Origin: Akkermansia sp.
GTDB taxonomy: Bacteria; Verrucomicrobiota; Verrucomicrobiia; Verrucomicrobiales; Akkermansiaceae
DNA: 50,411 nt
Assembly: GCA_017398765.1 (NCBI GenBank)
Contig: JAFQEY010000032.1
Coordinates: 1 to 50,411, forward strand
Reading direction: 5' to 3'
Every line of letters begins with the position of its first letter. Position 1 is the first letter of the stretch. Shown piece after piece: positions 24,868-33,789 of the stretch. The notes beneath the pieces are model-generated. The model was not told where the DNA came from and made no database searches. It worked only from the letters and a program-made list of their open reading frames with translations. The translations under genes were made by a program, and so were the position numbers.

Positions 24868-26814
24868 ATGCATGCCGACCTTGAGAAACTCGTGAATGCC
24901 GGTAAGATTCCGGCTGATTTTGCCGCCCGTCTGGACAAATTTGCGCCCGGGCAGTACGTATTGCATCAGGATTGGGGCGTCGGCAAGGTTGCAGTCTGGT
25001 CTCTTGCCAAAAACAAGATTAAGATTGACTTTGAAAAGAACAAAGGCCTTGTGCTGGGCTTGAAACTTGCGTTCAACCAGATTACGCCCATTCCGAACGG
25101 ACACTTCCTTATCACCTGTTTTAATGACCCGGAAGGGTGCCGCAAACAGGCGGAAGACAAGGATACCATGCTGGACTTCATCCGCATGGTGCTTACCTCC
25201 AACATCTCCCTGCGTGAAGGTATCAGCGATGTGCTGCCCATGCAGCCGGAGGATCTGGAAAAATACCTGAGCGGTCGCATCATCCCGGAAGAATCCTGGA
25301 AAACATGGTGGGAAAAAGCCCGTGCCGCCATGCGGGAGACCCCCACATTCCGCCTGCCGACCAAGCGTGGCGAGGCAATATCCCTGCGCAAAGCCACCTC
25401 TGCCGCAGAGGCCCTGCTGGATGACTACACGGATGCCACCACACTGGAAACCTGTGTACGAATCCTTGACCAGAGCCGCCCGGAAGTTCTGAAAGGTGAA
25501 TACGCCATCGCGGCAAAACTCATCAAGGCCATGGAGGATGACATCCACCACGACCACACAGAGCCTCAGCATGTTCTGGAACTCATCATCATCCGCGACG
25601 AGATTCTGGAAATCGTGGCAACGGATGAGAACTCCCGAGCCCTGCTGGATGCCGAGCTTTCCGATGCAGGCGTTGATTCCGTAACCACCCTCGCTGAAAA
25701 GCTCAGCAACATCACCTCTGAGTCCATTGTCACCTATATCGGTGAGCTCTCAGCTCTCCGCCAGCAGAAAGTATATGAAGCTCTGCCGGAAGCCATTGGG
25801 GAAAGCTGGCTGCCCTATGCCACCAACATCTTCCTCTTCGGTGGGGCCAAGGTGACAAGCGTCATCGCGGAATTCATCCTCGCAAAAGGCGGCAAGGAAC
25901 AGCTCTTTACCGACCTTATCAACGGTATCTCCCGCCAGAGCCTCAGCCCGGATGTCCTCATCTGGATTTGCCGTGAGCGCAACGGCATTGCCAAGGAAGT
26001 GGTAGACAAGGCACGCATGGCTCTCGGCTCCGCCATTATCAGTGCCATTGAGCGCGACAGTGCGGAGGGCGGACCGAACCGCGCTCTGCGCCTGCGCAAC
26101 CTGCTGCTGGAAGACAAAGAGCTGGCACCTGACCTCGTGTCCGGTATTTCCGATCAGGAAGCACGCCCCTTTGCCAAAGCCATCTACGACTCCTCCGTGC
26201 TGCCGGATTTGGATCGCAACCTACTGATTGCCAACATGATGAAGATTCACCCGTCTCTGCAGGAGATTGCGCTCAGCCGCAACACAGCCAAGGAGAAGCA
26301 GACCATGTTTGTCTCCCTGCGCTCCTTTGCTGCCCGCAAGGCAGAGTATGAGGATATCATCAACGTTCGCATCCCCAAGAACAAGCATGACTTGGAAGTC
26401 ACCCGCGCCGAAGGCGACCTCCGCGAAAACGGCGGCTATCAGGATGCCAAGGCAACACGGCAAGTTCTCATGCGCCGTTCAGAGGAGCTTTCCCGCCTGC
26501 TCGCCAAGGCTGAGCCCACCAACTTCAGCGGGGTCTCCTGCGACGAAACAGCTATGGGCACTCAGGTCACCTTTGTCACCGACAAGGGTCAGGAAGTGGT
26601 CTACACCATTCTGGGAGCCTGGGACTCCATTCCGGAGGAGCGCGTGATTGCTTACAGCTCCAAGCTCGGTGCCAAACTGCTGGGACACAAAGTAGGTGCC
26701 ACCCTGCGCCTCCCGCTGGAAATCGGCGGTGACCAGGTGATGATGACGGTGAAATCCATCGCCCCCGCACCGAAAGAACTCATCTACCCGGACGGAGAAG
26801 TCCCGCAGAGCTGA
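24868..26814 (+). CDS. greA: GreA-type transcript cleavage factor with long N-terminal extension
   Basis: 648 residues against about 158 for standard GreA. The GreA part is the C-terminal ~160. The coiled coil (AEYEDIINVRIPKNKHDLEV...) has the acidic tip AEGDLRENGGYQDAK that reaches the RNA polymerase active site, followed by the FKBP-like domain with GTQVTFVTDKGQEVVYTILGAWDS and LLGHKVGATLRL. The first ~450 residues form a mostly helical domain of unknown role that opens with a beta-rich segment containing VLHQDWGVGKVAVW, like a Tudor/CarD-type fold. Chlamydial GreA has a comparable extension. The start at 24868 follows from promoter position; the ATG at 24856 lies in the -10. Confidence 0.88.
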   Translation: MHADLEKLVNAGKIPADFAARLDKFAPGQYVLHQDWGVGKVAVWSLAKNKIKIDFEKNKGLVLGLKLAFNQITPIPNGHFLITCFNDPEGCRKQAEDKDTMLDFIRMVLTSNISLREGISDVLPMQPEDLEKYLSGRIIPEESWKTWWEKARAAMRETPTFRLPTKRGEAISLRKATSAAEALLDDYTDATTLETCVRILDQSRPEVLKGEYAIAAKLIKAMEDDIHHDHTEPQHVLELIIIRDEILEIVATDENSRALLDAELSDAGVDSVTTLAEKLSNITSESIVTYIGELSALRQQKVYEALPEAIGESWLPYATNIFLFGGAKVTSVIAEFILAKGGKEQLFTDLINGISRQSLSPDVLIWICRERNGIAKEVVDKARMALGSAIISAIERDSAEGGPNRALRLRNLLLEDKELAPDLVSGISDQEARPFAKAIYDSSVLPDLDRNLLIANMMKIHPSLQEIALSRNTAKEKQTMFVSLRSFAARKAEYEDIINVRIPKNKHDLEVTRAEGDLRENGGYQDAKATRQVLMRRSEELSRLLAKAEPTNFSGVSCDETAMGTQVTFVTDKGQEVVYTILGAWDSIPEERVIAYSSKLGAKLLGHKVGATLRLPLEIGGDQVMMTVKSIAPAPKELIYPDGEVPQS

Positions 26815-26842
26815 TTTCCTATAGTTTAATAATGATGTCTCC

Positions 26843-26877
26843 AGGCGCACATCTCCCGCAGATGTGCGCCTTCTTTT
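26843..26877 (+). terminator. Terminator of greA
   Basis: A 12-bp perfect stem (26843-26854 with 26860-26871), a 5-base loop, then TCTTTT. Confidence 0.9.
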
Positions 26878-26962
26878 GTCAGCATCTCACACCTGCGGCA
26901 CACCTATCTTCTTTTCAGCCGTAATTGACTAACAGAAAAACGGAACATAGGTTACTTTATGC

Positions 26963-26990
26963 TTGCATACTGAAAATTAGATGGTACAAT
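26963..26990 (+). promoter_or_regulatory. Promoter of the amino acid ABC transporter operon
   Basis: -35 TTGCAT (26963-26968), 16-base spacer, -10 TACAAT (26985-26990). A start near 26997 excludes the in-frame ATG at 26981 and leaves a leader of about 30 bases. Confidence 0.75.
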
Positions 26991-27028
26991 GCGCGCGCAG
27001 GGCGGCACAACCCCCGGTGTGGAAGATG

Positions 27029-29326
27029 ATGAAAAAGTGCGTTCACATTGCAGCAATATTGGTTGTCTGCCTCATGCTGATGCTGAAATCGGCAGGTTTT
27101 GCAGCAACAGAAAACAATGAAATTTCCTCCATTGATGACCTTGTCGGCAAAAAATTAGCCGTTCCCAGCTCTACCGTGCAGGACATTTATCTGCAGAAGC
27201 ACTACCCGAACATTGAGCTTCAGCGCTACAATCTGGAGGCGGATATGATGCAGGCACTGCAGAATGAACGCTGTGATGCCGCCATTATGGACGATATCAT
27301 CTGCTATGCCCTTGCCCGCAAGTTTGACAATGTGACCATTCTGCGCAACAGCCCGGTGCCGGAAAATCAGATGGCCGTGGTATTCAACAAAGAACAGACC
27401 GAGCTGCACCGGCAGTTCAACGAGTTCCTGAACGGACTGCGCGAAAGCGGCGAGCTGGAGCGGATTTGTGAAAACTGGATTCACCGCTTTGAGACCACCC
27501 CCATGCCCAAACTTGATATTCCCACGGAAGGAGAACCTATCCGTGTAGGCATGGAACCCTGCACCGAACCAACCGTCTTTGTGCGCAACGGCGAAATAGT
27601 GGGAATGGATGCAGAGCTCATCATGCGTTTTGCCGCCCACATCGGGCGCCCGGTGGAAATCCTGAGCATGGACTATGACGGCTTGATACCCGCCGCAGTT
27701 TCCGGCAAGGTGGACATGTCCGCCTCCGGCCTGCTGGTAACAGAGGAACGCGCAGAAAATGTACTCTTCTCCGACCCGTATTATAACAGCGGCTCCTGTA
27801 TCGCCGTGCTCACCAAAAACACAGCCAAAGGTGCTAAAGCCATTGCCACACAAAAGAAAAAAGCCAACGGTATCACCGGTATTGAGGATTTGGTGGGCAA
27901 AAAACTGGCTGTACCGAGCTCTACCGTGCAAGATATCTACCTGCAGAAACACTACCCGAACATTGAGCTTCAACGCTATAATCTGGAGGCAGATATGATG
28001 CAGGCACTGCAGAATGAACGCTGCGATGCCGCTATTATGGACGATATCATCTGCTATGCCCTTGCCCGCAAGTTTGACAACGTGACCATTCTGCGCAACA
28101 GCCCGGTGCCGGTGAACCGCATGGCCGTGGTATTCAACAAGGAGCAGACTGAACTGCACCGCCAGTTCAACGAATTCCTGAAAGGGCTGCGTGAAAGCGG
28201 TGAGCTGGAAACCATCTGCTCCGCCTGGATTCACAACTTTGAGACCACCCCAATGCCCAAGCTGGACATGCCCACAGAGGGAGAACCCATTCGCGTGGGC
28301 ATGGAACCCTGTACCGAGCCCACCGTATTTGTCCGCAACGGAGAGGTAGTGGGGCTGGATGCAGAGCTCATCAAACGCTTTGCCGTCTACATTGGACGAC
28401 CGCTGGAAATCCAGAGCATGGACTACGATGGGCTGATACCCGCAGCAGTCTCCGGCAAAGTGGATATGTCCGCCTCCGGCTTGCTGGTGACAGAGGAACG
28501 CGCAGAGAATGTCCTCTTCTCCGACCCTTACTATAACAGCGGCTCCTGTATCGCCGTGCTGACCAAAAATGCAGGAGACGTGGAATGTATCACAGCCGGA
28601 ACCGCCCCCACCCGCCATAAGAAACTTGGTTTCTGGGAGGGAATCAAACGCAGTTTCTACCGCAACATCATTGCCGAAAAGCGCTATCTGCTACTGTGGG
28701 ACGGGCTGAAGCTCACCATCTACATCTCCCTCTGGGCAGCCCTGCTGGGCACAGCACTGGGCGCAGGAGTCTGCTACCTGCGCATGCGCAAGAGCCCCAC
28801 CCTGCAGCGCATTGCCAAGACCTATATTGACCTGATGCGCGGCACCCCGATACTGGTTCTGCTTCTGCTGATGAACTACGTGGTGTTTGCCAACTGGAAA
28901 AACGGCGGCACTCCGGTCGCCATCATCACCTTTGCGCTCAACTTTGCCGCCTATGTGAGTGAAATGTTCCGCACCGCCATATCCGGCATTGACCGCGGGC
29001 AGACAGAAGCAGGTATCGCCATGGGATTCACCCCCCTGCGCACATTTATCTACATTGTTCTGCCACAAGCGATTCAGCGCGTGCTTCCGGTGTACAAGGG
29101 AGAGCTGATATCGCTCATCAAGACCACCTCCATCGTGGGCTACATCGCCATTCAGGACCTGACCAAGGCCTCGGATATCATCCGCGGGCGCACATTTGAC
29201 CCCTTCTTCCCGCTGATTATGGCCGCCGTTCTGTACTTCCTGCTTGCCTGGATTTTCGGCGCAGGGCTGGATTGGATTGGACGCCGCTTTAACGCCACCA
29301 CCACCAATGATGAAGAAAAGGCATGA
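27029..29326 (+). CDS. Polar amino acid ABC transporter: tandem binding lobes fused to permease
   Basis: About 765 residues: signal peptide ([19 protein letters not shown]...), then four solute-binding lobes, then a His/Glu/Gln-type permease. Lobe II-like units (starting [15 protein letters not shown]) lie at about residues 35-157 and 285-407; lobe I-like units (starting [15 protein letters not shown]) at about 169-264 and 419-514. The order II-I-II-I is permuted relative to a normal I-II protein. The permease (about 551-765) has [29 protein letters not shown] and the EAA loop [22 protein letters not shown]. Fused receptors resemble GlnP-type importers. ATG 27029 follows GGAAG; ATG 27026 is an alternative. 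The ATPase gene overlaps by 4 bases. The substrate is probably a polar amino acid. Confidence 0.88.
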   Translation: MKKCVHIAAILVVCLMLMLKSAGFAATENNEISSIDDLVGKKLAVPSSTVQDIYLQKHYPNIELQRYNLEADMMQALQNERCDAAIMDDIICYALARKFDNVTILRNSPVPENQMAVVFNKEQTELHRQFNEFLNGLRESGELERICENWIHRFETTPMPKLDIPTEGEPIRVGMEPCTEPTVFVRNGEIVGMDAELIMRFAAHIGRPVEILSMDYDGLIPAAVSGKVDMSASGLLVTEERAENVLFSDPYYNSGSCIAVLTKNTAKGAKAIATQKKKANGITGIEDLVGKKLAVPSSTVQDIYLQKHYPNIELQRYNLEADMMQALQNERCDAAIMDDIICYALARKFDNVTILRNSPVPVNRMAVVFNKEQTELHRQFNEFLKGLRESGELETICSAWIHNFETTPMPKLDMPTEGEPIRVGMEPCTEPTVFVRNGEVVGLDAELIKRFAVYIGRPLEIQSMDYDGLIPAAVSGKVDMSASGLLVTEERAENVLFSDPYYNSGSCIAVLTKNAGDVECITAGTAPTRHKKLGFWEGIKRSFYRNIIAEKRYLLLWDGLKLTIYISLWAALLGTALGAGVCYLRMRKSPTLQRIAKTYIDLMRGTPILVLLLLMNYVVFANWKNGGTPVAIITFALNFAAYVSEMFRTAISGIDRGQTEAGIAMGFTPLRTFIYIVLPQAIQRVLPVYKGELISLIKTTSIVGYIAIQDLTKASDIIRGRTFDPFFPLIMAAVLYFLLAWIFGAGLDWIGRRFNATTTNDEEKA
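27131..28570 (+). repeat. Direct tandem duplication of 750-bp period inside the ABC receptor gene
   Basis: Copy 1 spans about 27131-27820 and copy 2 about 27881-28570, an offset of exactly 750 bases (250 codons) wherever checked (for example CAGGCACTGC at 27251 and 28001). Most differences are third-position changes and long stretches are identical, so the duplication is fairly recent or is kept uniform by gene conversion. Confidence 0.93.
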
Positions 29327-30417
29327 TTCAGATTAACAAACTACAGAAGGACTTCGGCAAGCTCCGCGTGCTGCGCAACATCAATGCCCACATTCGGCCG
29401 GGAGAAATCATCTCCATCATCGGGCCGTCCGGGGCAGGAAAAAGCACCTTTCTGCGCTGTCTCAACCTATTAGAGGAACCCACGGGCGGCAGCATCATCA
29501 TTGATGGTGAAGACCTGCTCAAACCCGGCATCAATGTTGCCCGCATCCGCAGGAAGATGGGCATGGTGTTCCAGTCATTCAACCTCTTTAACCACTTGTC
29601 CGTGTTGGACAACGTATGCATCGGCCCCGTGAAACTGCTGAAAAAGAAGCGAGCCGAAGCTGAACAACGCGGCATGGAACTGCTCAAACTCGTTGGCATG
29701 GCAGAAAAGGCCCACTCCATGCCGGATGAACTCTCGGGCGGACAAAAGCAGCGTGCCGCCATCGCCCGCTGTCTCTCCATGGAGCCGGAAATCATACTGT
29801 TTGATGAACCGACCTCAGCCCTGGACCCTACCATGGTGAGCGAAGTGCTCTCCGTCATTCGCTCCCTGGCCCGCCAGGGCATGACCATGGCCATCGTAAC
29901 CCACGAAATGAGCTTTGCCCGAGATGTCAGCACCCGTGTCTTCTACATGGATAAAGGCACCATCTACGAAGAAGGCACGCCGGAACAGATTTTTGAGCAC
30001 CCGAGGCGAGAGCTCACCCGTATCTTTGTCAACCGCATACGGGATTTCCACTTCTGCTTCCACAGCAAAGACTATGACCGCTACGCCCTCAAATCTGAGT
30101 GGCAGCAGTACTGCAACAAATACTTCCTGACTCAGGAAACCATGCAGAAAGCATTGCGGCTTGGGGTATCGCTCTTCCGACTCATTCCCTTTGACAGGGG
30201 AGCTGTGGACATGTTCTTCCGCTATTCGGAAAAAACACGCCAAATGAGCGTAGAGGTCCTGCTGCCGCCGGGCATGGAGTCAATTCTTCCCCCGAAAGAC
30301 AGTAAGAAACTCGCCGTCATCAACGTGCTCTGCAACGGAATCGAAACCAGCGAAGAAGAAACACGAGAGGGTGTTCGTGTCAAATACCGCATGGAACTCC
30401 GCCACCGCAACCACTGA
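29323..30417 (+). CDS. Amino acid ABC transporter ATP-binding protein with C-terminal extension
   Basis: 364 residues. Residues 1-240 are a GlnQ/HisP-like ATPase: Walker [10 protein letters not shown] (34-42), Q-loop VFQSFNLF (82-89), signature LSGGQKQR (137-144), Walker [14 protein letters not shown] (157-169) and the switch His in VTHEMSF. The extra ~120 residues (from about [15 protein letters not shown]) are absent from standard 240-residue GlnQ. They are helical then beta-rich and could be a regulatory domain (inference). The start ATG overlaps the receptor-permease stop (ATGA), so the two are translationally coupled. Confidence 0.93.
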   Translation: MIQINKLQKDFGKLRVLRNINAHIRPGEIISIIGPSGAGKSTFLRCLNLLEEPTGGSIIIDGEDLLKPGINVARIRRKMGMVFQSFNLFNHLSVLDNVCIGPVKLLKKKRAEAEQRGMELLKLVGMAEKAHSMPDELSGGQKQRAAIARCLSMEPEIILFDEPTSALDPTMVSEVLSVIRSLARQGMTMAIVTHEMSFARDVSTRVFYMDKGTIYEEGTPEQIFEHPRRELTRIFVNRIRDFHFCFHSKDYDRYALKSEWQQYCNKYFLTQETMQKALRLGVSLFRLIPFDRGAVDMFFRYSEKTRQMSVEVLLPPGMESILPPKDSKKLAVINVLCNGIETSEEETREGVRVKYRMELRHRNH

Positions 30418-30542
30418 ACAAATCATCATCCCCGGAAGGGCCCCATATCATACCCCGCTCAGATCTGCGCCACACAAGCGGCAGACACTTTCCCCAATTT
30501 TGCGCAATTTTCAGCACATGCGGGACAGGACATGCTTTTTGC

Positions 30543-30571
30543 TTGCAGAAATACGGTGGTAATGCTACAGT
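30543..30571 (+). promoter_or_regulatory. Extended -10 promoter of the purE-pyr-GT operon
   Basis: -35 TTGCAG (30543-30548), 17-base spacer, extended -10 TGC-TACAGT (30563-30571), 10 bases before the ATG at 30582; nearly leaderless. Confidence 0.65.
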
Positions 30572-30581
30572 ATGGGGTAGC

Positions 30582-30989
30582 ATGAAAGTCATCACCATAT
30601 ACGGCAGCAAGAGCGACCTTCCCTTCATGGAACCGGCGCGAACCTACTTTCAGGAAAACAACATTGAACACGAGGAGGTAATCTACTCCGCCCACCGTGA
30701 TTTACCGGCACTGATAGAATACCTTAAAGAGCTGGAAAACAGCAAGACAAAGGCCGTACTGCTCTGCGTGGCAGGCCTCTCAGCCGCCCTGCCCGGCGTG
30801 GTGGTCATGAACACGGAGCTCCCCGTAATCGGCATACCGGTTCCCTGTGGTCCGCTCAATGGGGTAGATGCCCTGCTGGCTATCTCACAACTTCCCGGCG
30901 GAGTCCCCGCCACCACGGTTGGGCTGCACAAGAAAACGCCGATTAATGCTGCCATGGCGGCTCACCGCATCATCAAACTGGCAGAGTAA
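30582..30989 (+). CDS. purE: PurE-like AIR carboxylase / N5-CAIR mutase family protein
   Basis: 135 residues, slightly short for PurE (about 160). Family motifs: GSKSD at residues 8-12 (phosphate and substrate loop), SAHR at 36-39 (with the conserved His), and PVIGIPV at 81-87 followed by NGVDALLAISQLPGGVPATTVG. The segment VAGLSAALPGV (63-73) corresponds to GGAAHLPGM in E. coli, so the second conserved His is Ala here. The reaction would be the rearrangement or carboxylation giving CAIR in purine synthesis. The start is set by the promoter; an upstream TTG at 30543 lies in the -35. It heads an operon continuing into pyrR. Confidence 0.8.
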   Translation: MKVITIYGSKSDLPFMEPARTYFQENNIEHEEVIYSAHRDLPALIEYLKELENSKTKAVLLCVAGLSAALPGVVVMNTELPVIGIPVPCGPLNGVDALLAISQLPGGVPATTVGLHKKTPINAAMAAHRIIKLAE

Positions 30990-31009
30990 ATCCCCCCCAC
31001 ACACCCGCT

Positions 31010-31528
31010 ATGGCCACACTTGGCAAGGACGCTTTGGAAGCTGCGCTGGACGCTTGGGCGGCTCACATTGCCTCAACCTGTCCCCCGGAAGATGGCAAAC
31101 TGGCGATTGTCGGTCTCATCAGCCACGGGGACAACCTCGCCCAACGCCTCATCCGGCGGCTGGAGGAGAGAGGCATACGCGCCCGTTACGGAGCGTTAGA
31201 CATCTCCCTCTACCGGGATGATTTCGATATGAAGCAGTGCAAACCGGCACTTCGTTCTTCCTACCTGCCATTCTCAACAGACGGCTTACACCTGATACTG
31301 GTGGATGATGTGGTACAGACGGGGCGCACCGTCCGCGCCGCGCTCAATGCTATCTTTGAATACGGCAGACCGGCGCGGGTGCAGCTGCATTGTCTGGTGG
31401 ACAGAGGGGGGCGAGAACTCCCCATCTGCCCGGACTACACGGCACTGAAACTGGATGCTGTGAACGAGGCAAAAGTGACCGTCCGTCTGCAAGAGATAGA
31501 CGGCAGCGATGAAATCACCTACACCTGA
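31010..31528 (+). CDS. pyrR: PyrR-like phosphoribosyltransferase
   Basis: 172 residues, normal for PyrR, which regulates pyr genes by binding mRNA and often has uracil phosphoribosyltransferase activity. The PRPP-binding motif LILVDDVVQTGRTVRAAL (about residues 94-111) and the typical LVDRGGRELPICPDY are present. The early segment AIVGLISHGDNLAQRL is also family-like. No PyrR-binding antiterminator loop was recognised before this or the next gene. It lies 20 bases after purE and 19 before pyrB. Confidence 0.9.
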   Translation: MATLGKDALEAALDAWAAHIASTCPPEDGKLAIVGLISHGDNLAQRLIRRLEERGIRARYGALDISLYRDDFDMKQCKPALRSSYLPFSTDGLHLILVDDVVQTGRTVRAALNAIFEYGRPARVQLHCLVDRGGRELPICPDYTALKLDAVNEAKVTVRLQEIDGSDEITYT

Positions 31529-31547
31529 TTCTTATTCCTGGCTACGC

Positions 31548-32477
31548 ATGAAACCGCGAAAAGATTTACTGACTATCGGCTCACTGAGCACGGAAGAGAT
31601 TAACACCATTCTCGACAGTGCCTCAGCCATGAAAGACATCTTCACCAAAAGCGTGAAAAAAGTGCCCGCGCTGACAGGCAAATCTGTGCTCACGCTCTTC
31701 TACGAGCCCAGCACGCGCACACGCTCCTCCTTTGAAGTAGCAGCACACCGCCTTTCGGCAGATGTAACCACGTTCACCGTCTCCACCTCCTCTGTAGTCA
31801 AAGGCGAAAGCGTGCATGACACCATCGACACGCTCATGAGCATGAAGATGGACTACATCATCGTGCGCCACAAACACAGCGGCATACCCGCCGTCATCGC
31901 GCGCCACTGCAAAGCAGCCGTCATCAACGCCGGAGACGGCGCGCACGCTCATCCCAGCCAGGCATTTCTGGATGCGTTTACCATCCGTGAGAAATACGGC
32001 ACAGTAGCAGGCAAGCGTGTGGTAATCATCGGTGATATCCTGCACAGCCGCGTGGCTCGCTCCACCAGCTGTATCCTGAAACGCTTAGGCGCAGAGGTCG
32101 CCTACATGGGGCCCGGTCCGCTGGTGCCCCCGCAGCAGCACACCGGAATCCCGCGTTTCACAAACTGGGATCAGATTTTTGAGTGGAAGCCGGATGTCAT
32201 CTACCTGCTGCGCGTGCAAAATGAGCGCATGGACACCCCTTTCTTCCCCGCCGCGGATTATCACCAGGCATTTGGCGTGACGGAGGAAAGGCTCGCCCGC
32301 ATCGATGACCTGAACCTCTCTATCATGCACCCCGGTCCCGTAAACCGCGGGGTCGAGATTTGTGATGCCGCCATGGATTACCGAAACACACTTATCAACA
32401 ACCAGGTAGAAAACGGAATCGCCGCCCGCATGAGCATCCTCTACCACCTCACCCCCCAGACCCAGAAACATGACTAA
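31548..32477 (+). CDS. pyrB: Aspartate carbamoyltransferase catalytic chain
   Basis: 309 residues from ATG 31548 (MKPRKDLLTIGSLS), a normal length. It joins carbamoyl phosphate and aspartate in pyrimidine synthesis. The carbamoyl phosphate loop FYEPSTRTRSSFE, the KGESVHDTI loop, HPSQAFLDAFTIREK and the aspartate-site HPGPVNRGVEI are all intact, so it should be active. An in-frame ATG at 31509 overlaps pyrR and adds non-conserved residues. The next gene starts 8 bases inside the pyrB end and encodes an inactive-looking dihydroorotase, as in pyrBC' pairs. Confidence 0.95.
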   Translation: MKPRKDLLTIGSLSTEEINTILDSASAMKDIFTKSVKKVPALTGKSVLTLFYEPSTRTRSSFEVAAHRLSADVTTFTVSTSSVVKGESVHDTIDTLMSMKMDYIIVRHKHSGIPAVIARHCKAAVINAGDGAHAHPSQAFLDAFTIREKYGTVAGKRVVIIGDILHSRVARSTSCILKRLGAEVAYMGPGPLVPPQQHTGIPRFTNWDQIFEWKPDVIYLLRVQNERMDTPFFPAADYHQAFGVTEERLARIDDLNLSIMHPGPVNRGVEICDAAMDYRNTLINNQVENGIAARMSILYHLTPQTQKHD

Positions 32478-33756
32478 CACCTACATCCGCAACGCTATCT
32501 GGGCTCCCACCGGAGAATGCTGTGACATCCGAATCGGTCCCGGGCTGAGCAGCACCTTTGAAAATTTGAACAATCTTACCACCTGCGATGCAGAAGTTCA
32601 CCCCGCCGGAGAATTGCAGATTCCGGCAGGAGCAAGCTGCACAGATGCCGCAGGAAAAATAGTCATGCCGGCACTATTTGACCTGCACGCCAAAGTAGAA
32701 GTTCCGGGACGCAGCAAGCGGGAATCCGTGAGCCGCACCGGGCAGGCCGCCGTGCAGGGGGGAGTGTGGGGCATGCTGGTCATGCCCACGCGTGGGTTCA
32801 TGTTTGACAACTACGCCACCCTGGACAGTTTCAATGATGCCGTGACCCAACGCTCCGCCGCCGAAATGATACCCGCAGGCACCATCACCCAAGGGACGGA
32901 GGGTAAACAGCAAGCCCCCTATAACACACTGGCAGCACGCGGGGTCAGCATCCTGACAGATGGGGACAACGTGCCGGACAACCTGCTGATGCTGCACCGA
33001 GCCATGAAATACGCTGCGGAGCTGGGGCTTACCTTCGCCATACGCGGAGACGTTCCCATGCTTTCCGCCAACACCTGCATGCACCCCGGCAGCACCTCCT
33101 ACGCACTGGGGCTGCATGGCACCCCGCCCTGCGCAGAGGAAATCGGCATAGAAATTCTGCTGCGATTGGCAAAAGATGCCGGGGCCAAGCTCCACATTCA
33201 GACCGTCAGCACAGCCCGTGGGGTGGAAAGCATACGCCGCGCCAAGAACGAGGGGCAGGAAGTCACGGCAGAAGTAACACTGCACCACCTGCTCTACACG
33301 CACGAGCACGTGGGGGATTACGACACCACGTTCAAAGTTGTACCACCGCTGCGGGAACAGAGCGACTGTGAAGCACTGCTGGAAGGCGTAAAAGACGGCA
33401 CCATAGACTGTATTGTCACAGACCACACCCCCTGCACGCCCTTTGACAAGAAACAGGACTTCGTCAGCGCACCGCAGGGCATGACCGCGCTGGATACCTT
33501 CCTCCCGGCACTCTATACCCACCTCATCAAACCCGGCAAACTCAGCTGGGCAGAGTTGGTGCAGGCCTGTTGTGTGGCACCGCTGCACATAGCAAACCCG
33601 CAGGATGAAGAGCGGGACGAGACAGCCTGTGTCCCCCTGCTCCTGTTTGACCCTGAACCGGAATACACCGTCACGGCCAACCACCTCATCTGCGGCACAC
33701 TCAATTCTCCCCAATTGGGTACAACCCTCTGCGGACACGTTACCCTGCCTCTTTGA
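32470..33756 (+). CDS. Dihydroorotase-like protein without metal-binding residues (pseudo-DHOase, PyrC' type)
   Basis: 428 residues with the overall type I dihydroorotase layout: VMPALFDLHAKVEVPG, TLHHLLYTHE and IVTDHTPCTPFDKK are all recognisable. Key ligands are missing. The HxH pair is HAK (residues 73-75), the His of the AHVST motif is Thr (IQTVST), the His of the VHAED-type motif is not found (FAIRGD), and the last His of TDHAPH is Cys; Asp318 is kept. Catalysis is therefore unlikely. In Pseudomonas and relatives, an inactive PyrC' is needed structurally for PyrB, and the 8-base overlap with pyrB suggests the same here. A true pyrC should exist elsewhere. Confidence 0.88.
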   Translation: MTNTYIRNAIWAPTGECCDIRIGPGLSSTFENLNNLTTCDAEVHPAGELQIPAGASCTDAAGKIVMPALFDLHAKVEVPGRSKRESVSRTGQAAVQGGVWGMLVMPTRGFMFDNYATLDSFNDAVTQRSAAEMIPAGTITQGTEGKQQAPYNTLAARGVSILTDGDNVPDNLLMLHRAMKYAAELGLTFAIRGDVPMLSANTCMHPGSTSYALGLHGTPPCAEEIGIEILLRLAKDAGAKLHIQTVSTARGVESIRRAKNEGQEVTAEVTLHHLLYTHEHVGDYDTTFKVVPPLREQSDCEALLEGVKDGTIDCIVTDHTPCTPFDKKQDFVSAPQGMTALDTFLPALYTHLIKPGKLSWAELVQACCVAPLHIANPQDEERDETACVPLLLFDPEPEYTVTANHLICGTLNSPQLGTTLCGHVTLPL

Positions 33757-33789
33757 TTCTTTCATCAGCTAAACTCTCCCTCAAATATC

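Noticed and set aside
27155..28618. A 487-codon open frame opposite the ABC receptor gene
   Set aside because: Low-complexity shadow of the duplicated receptor; the plus-strand protein is clearly real.
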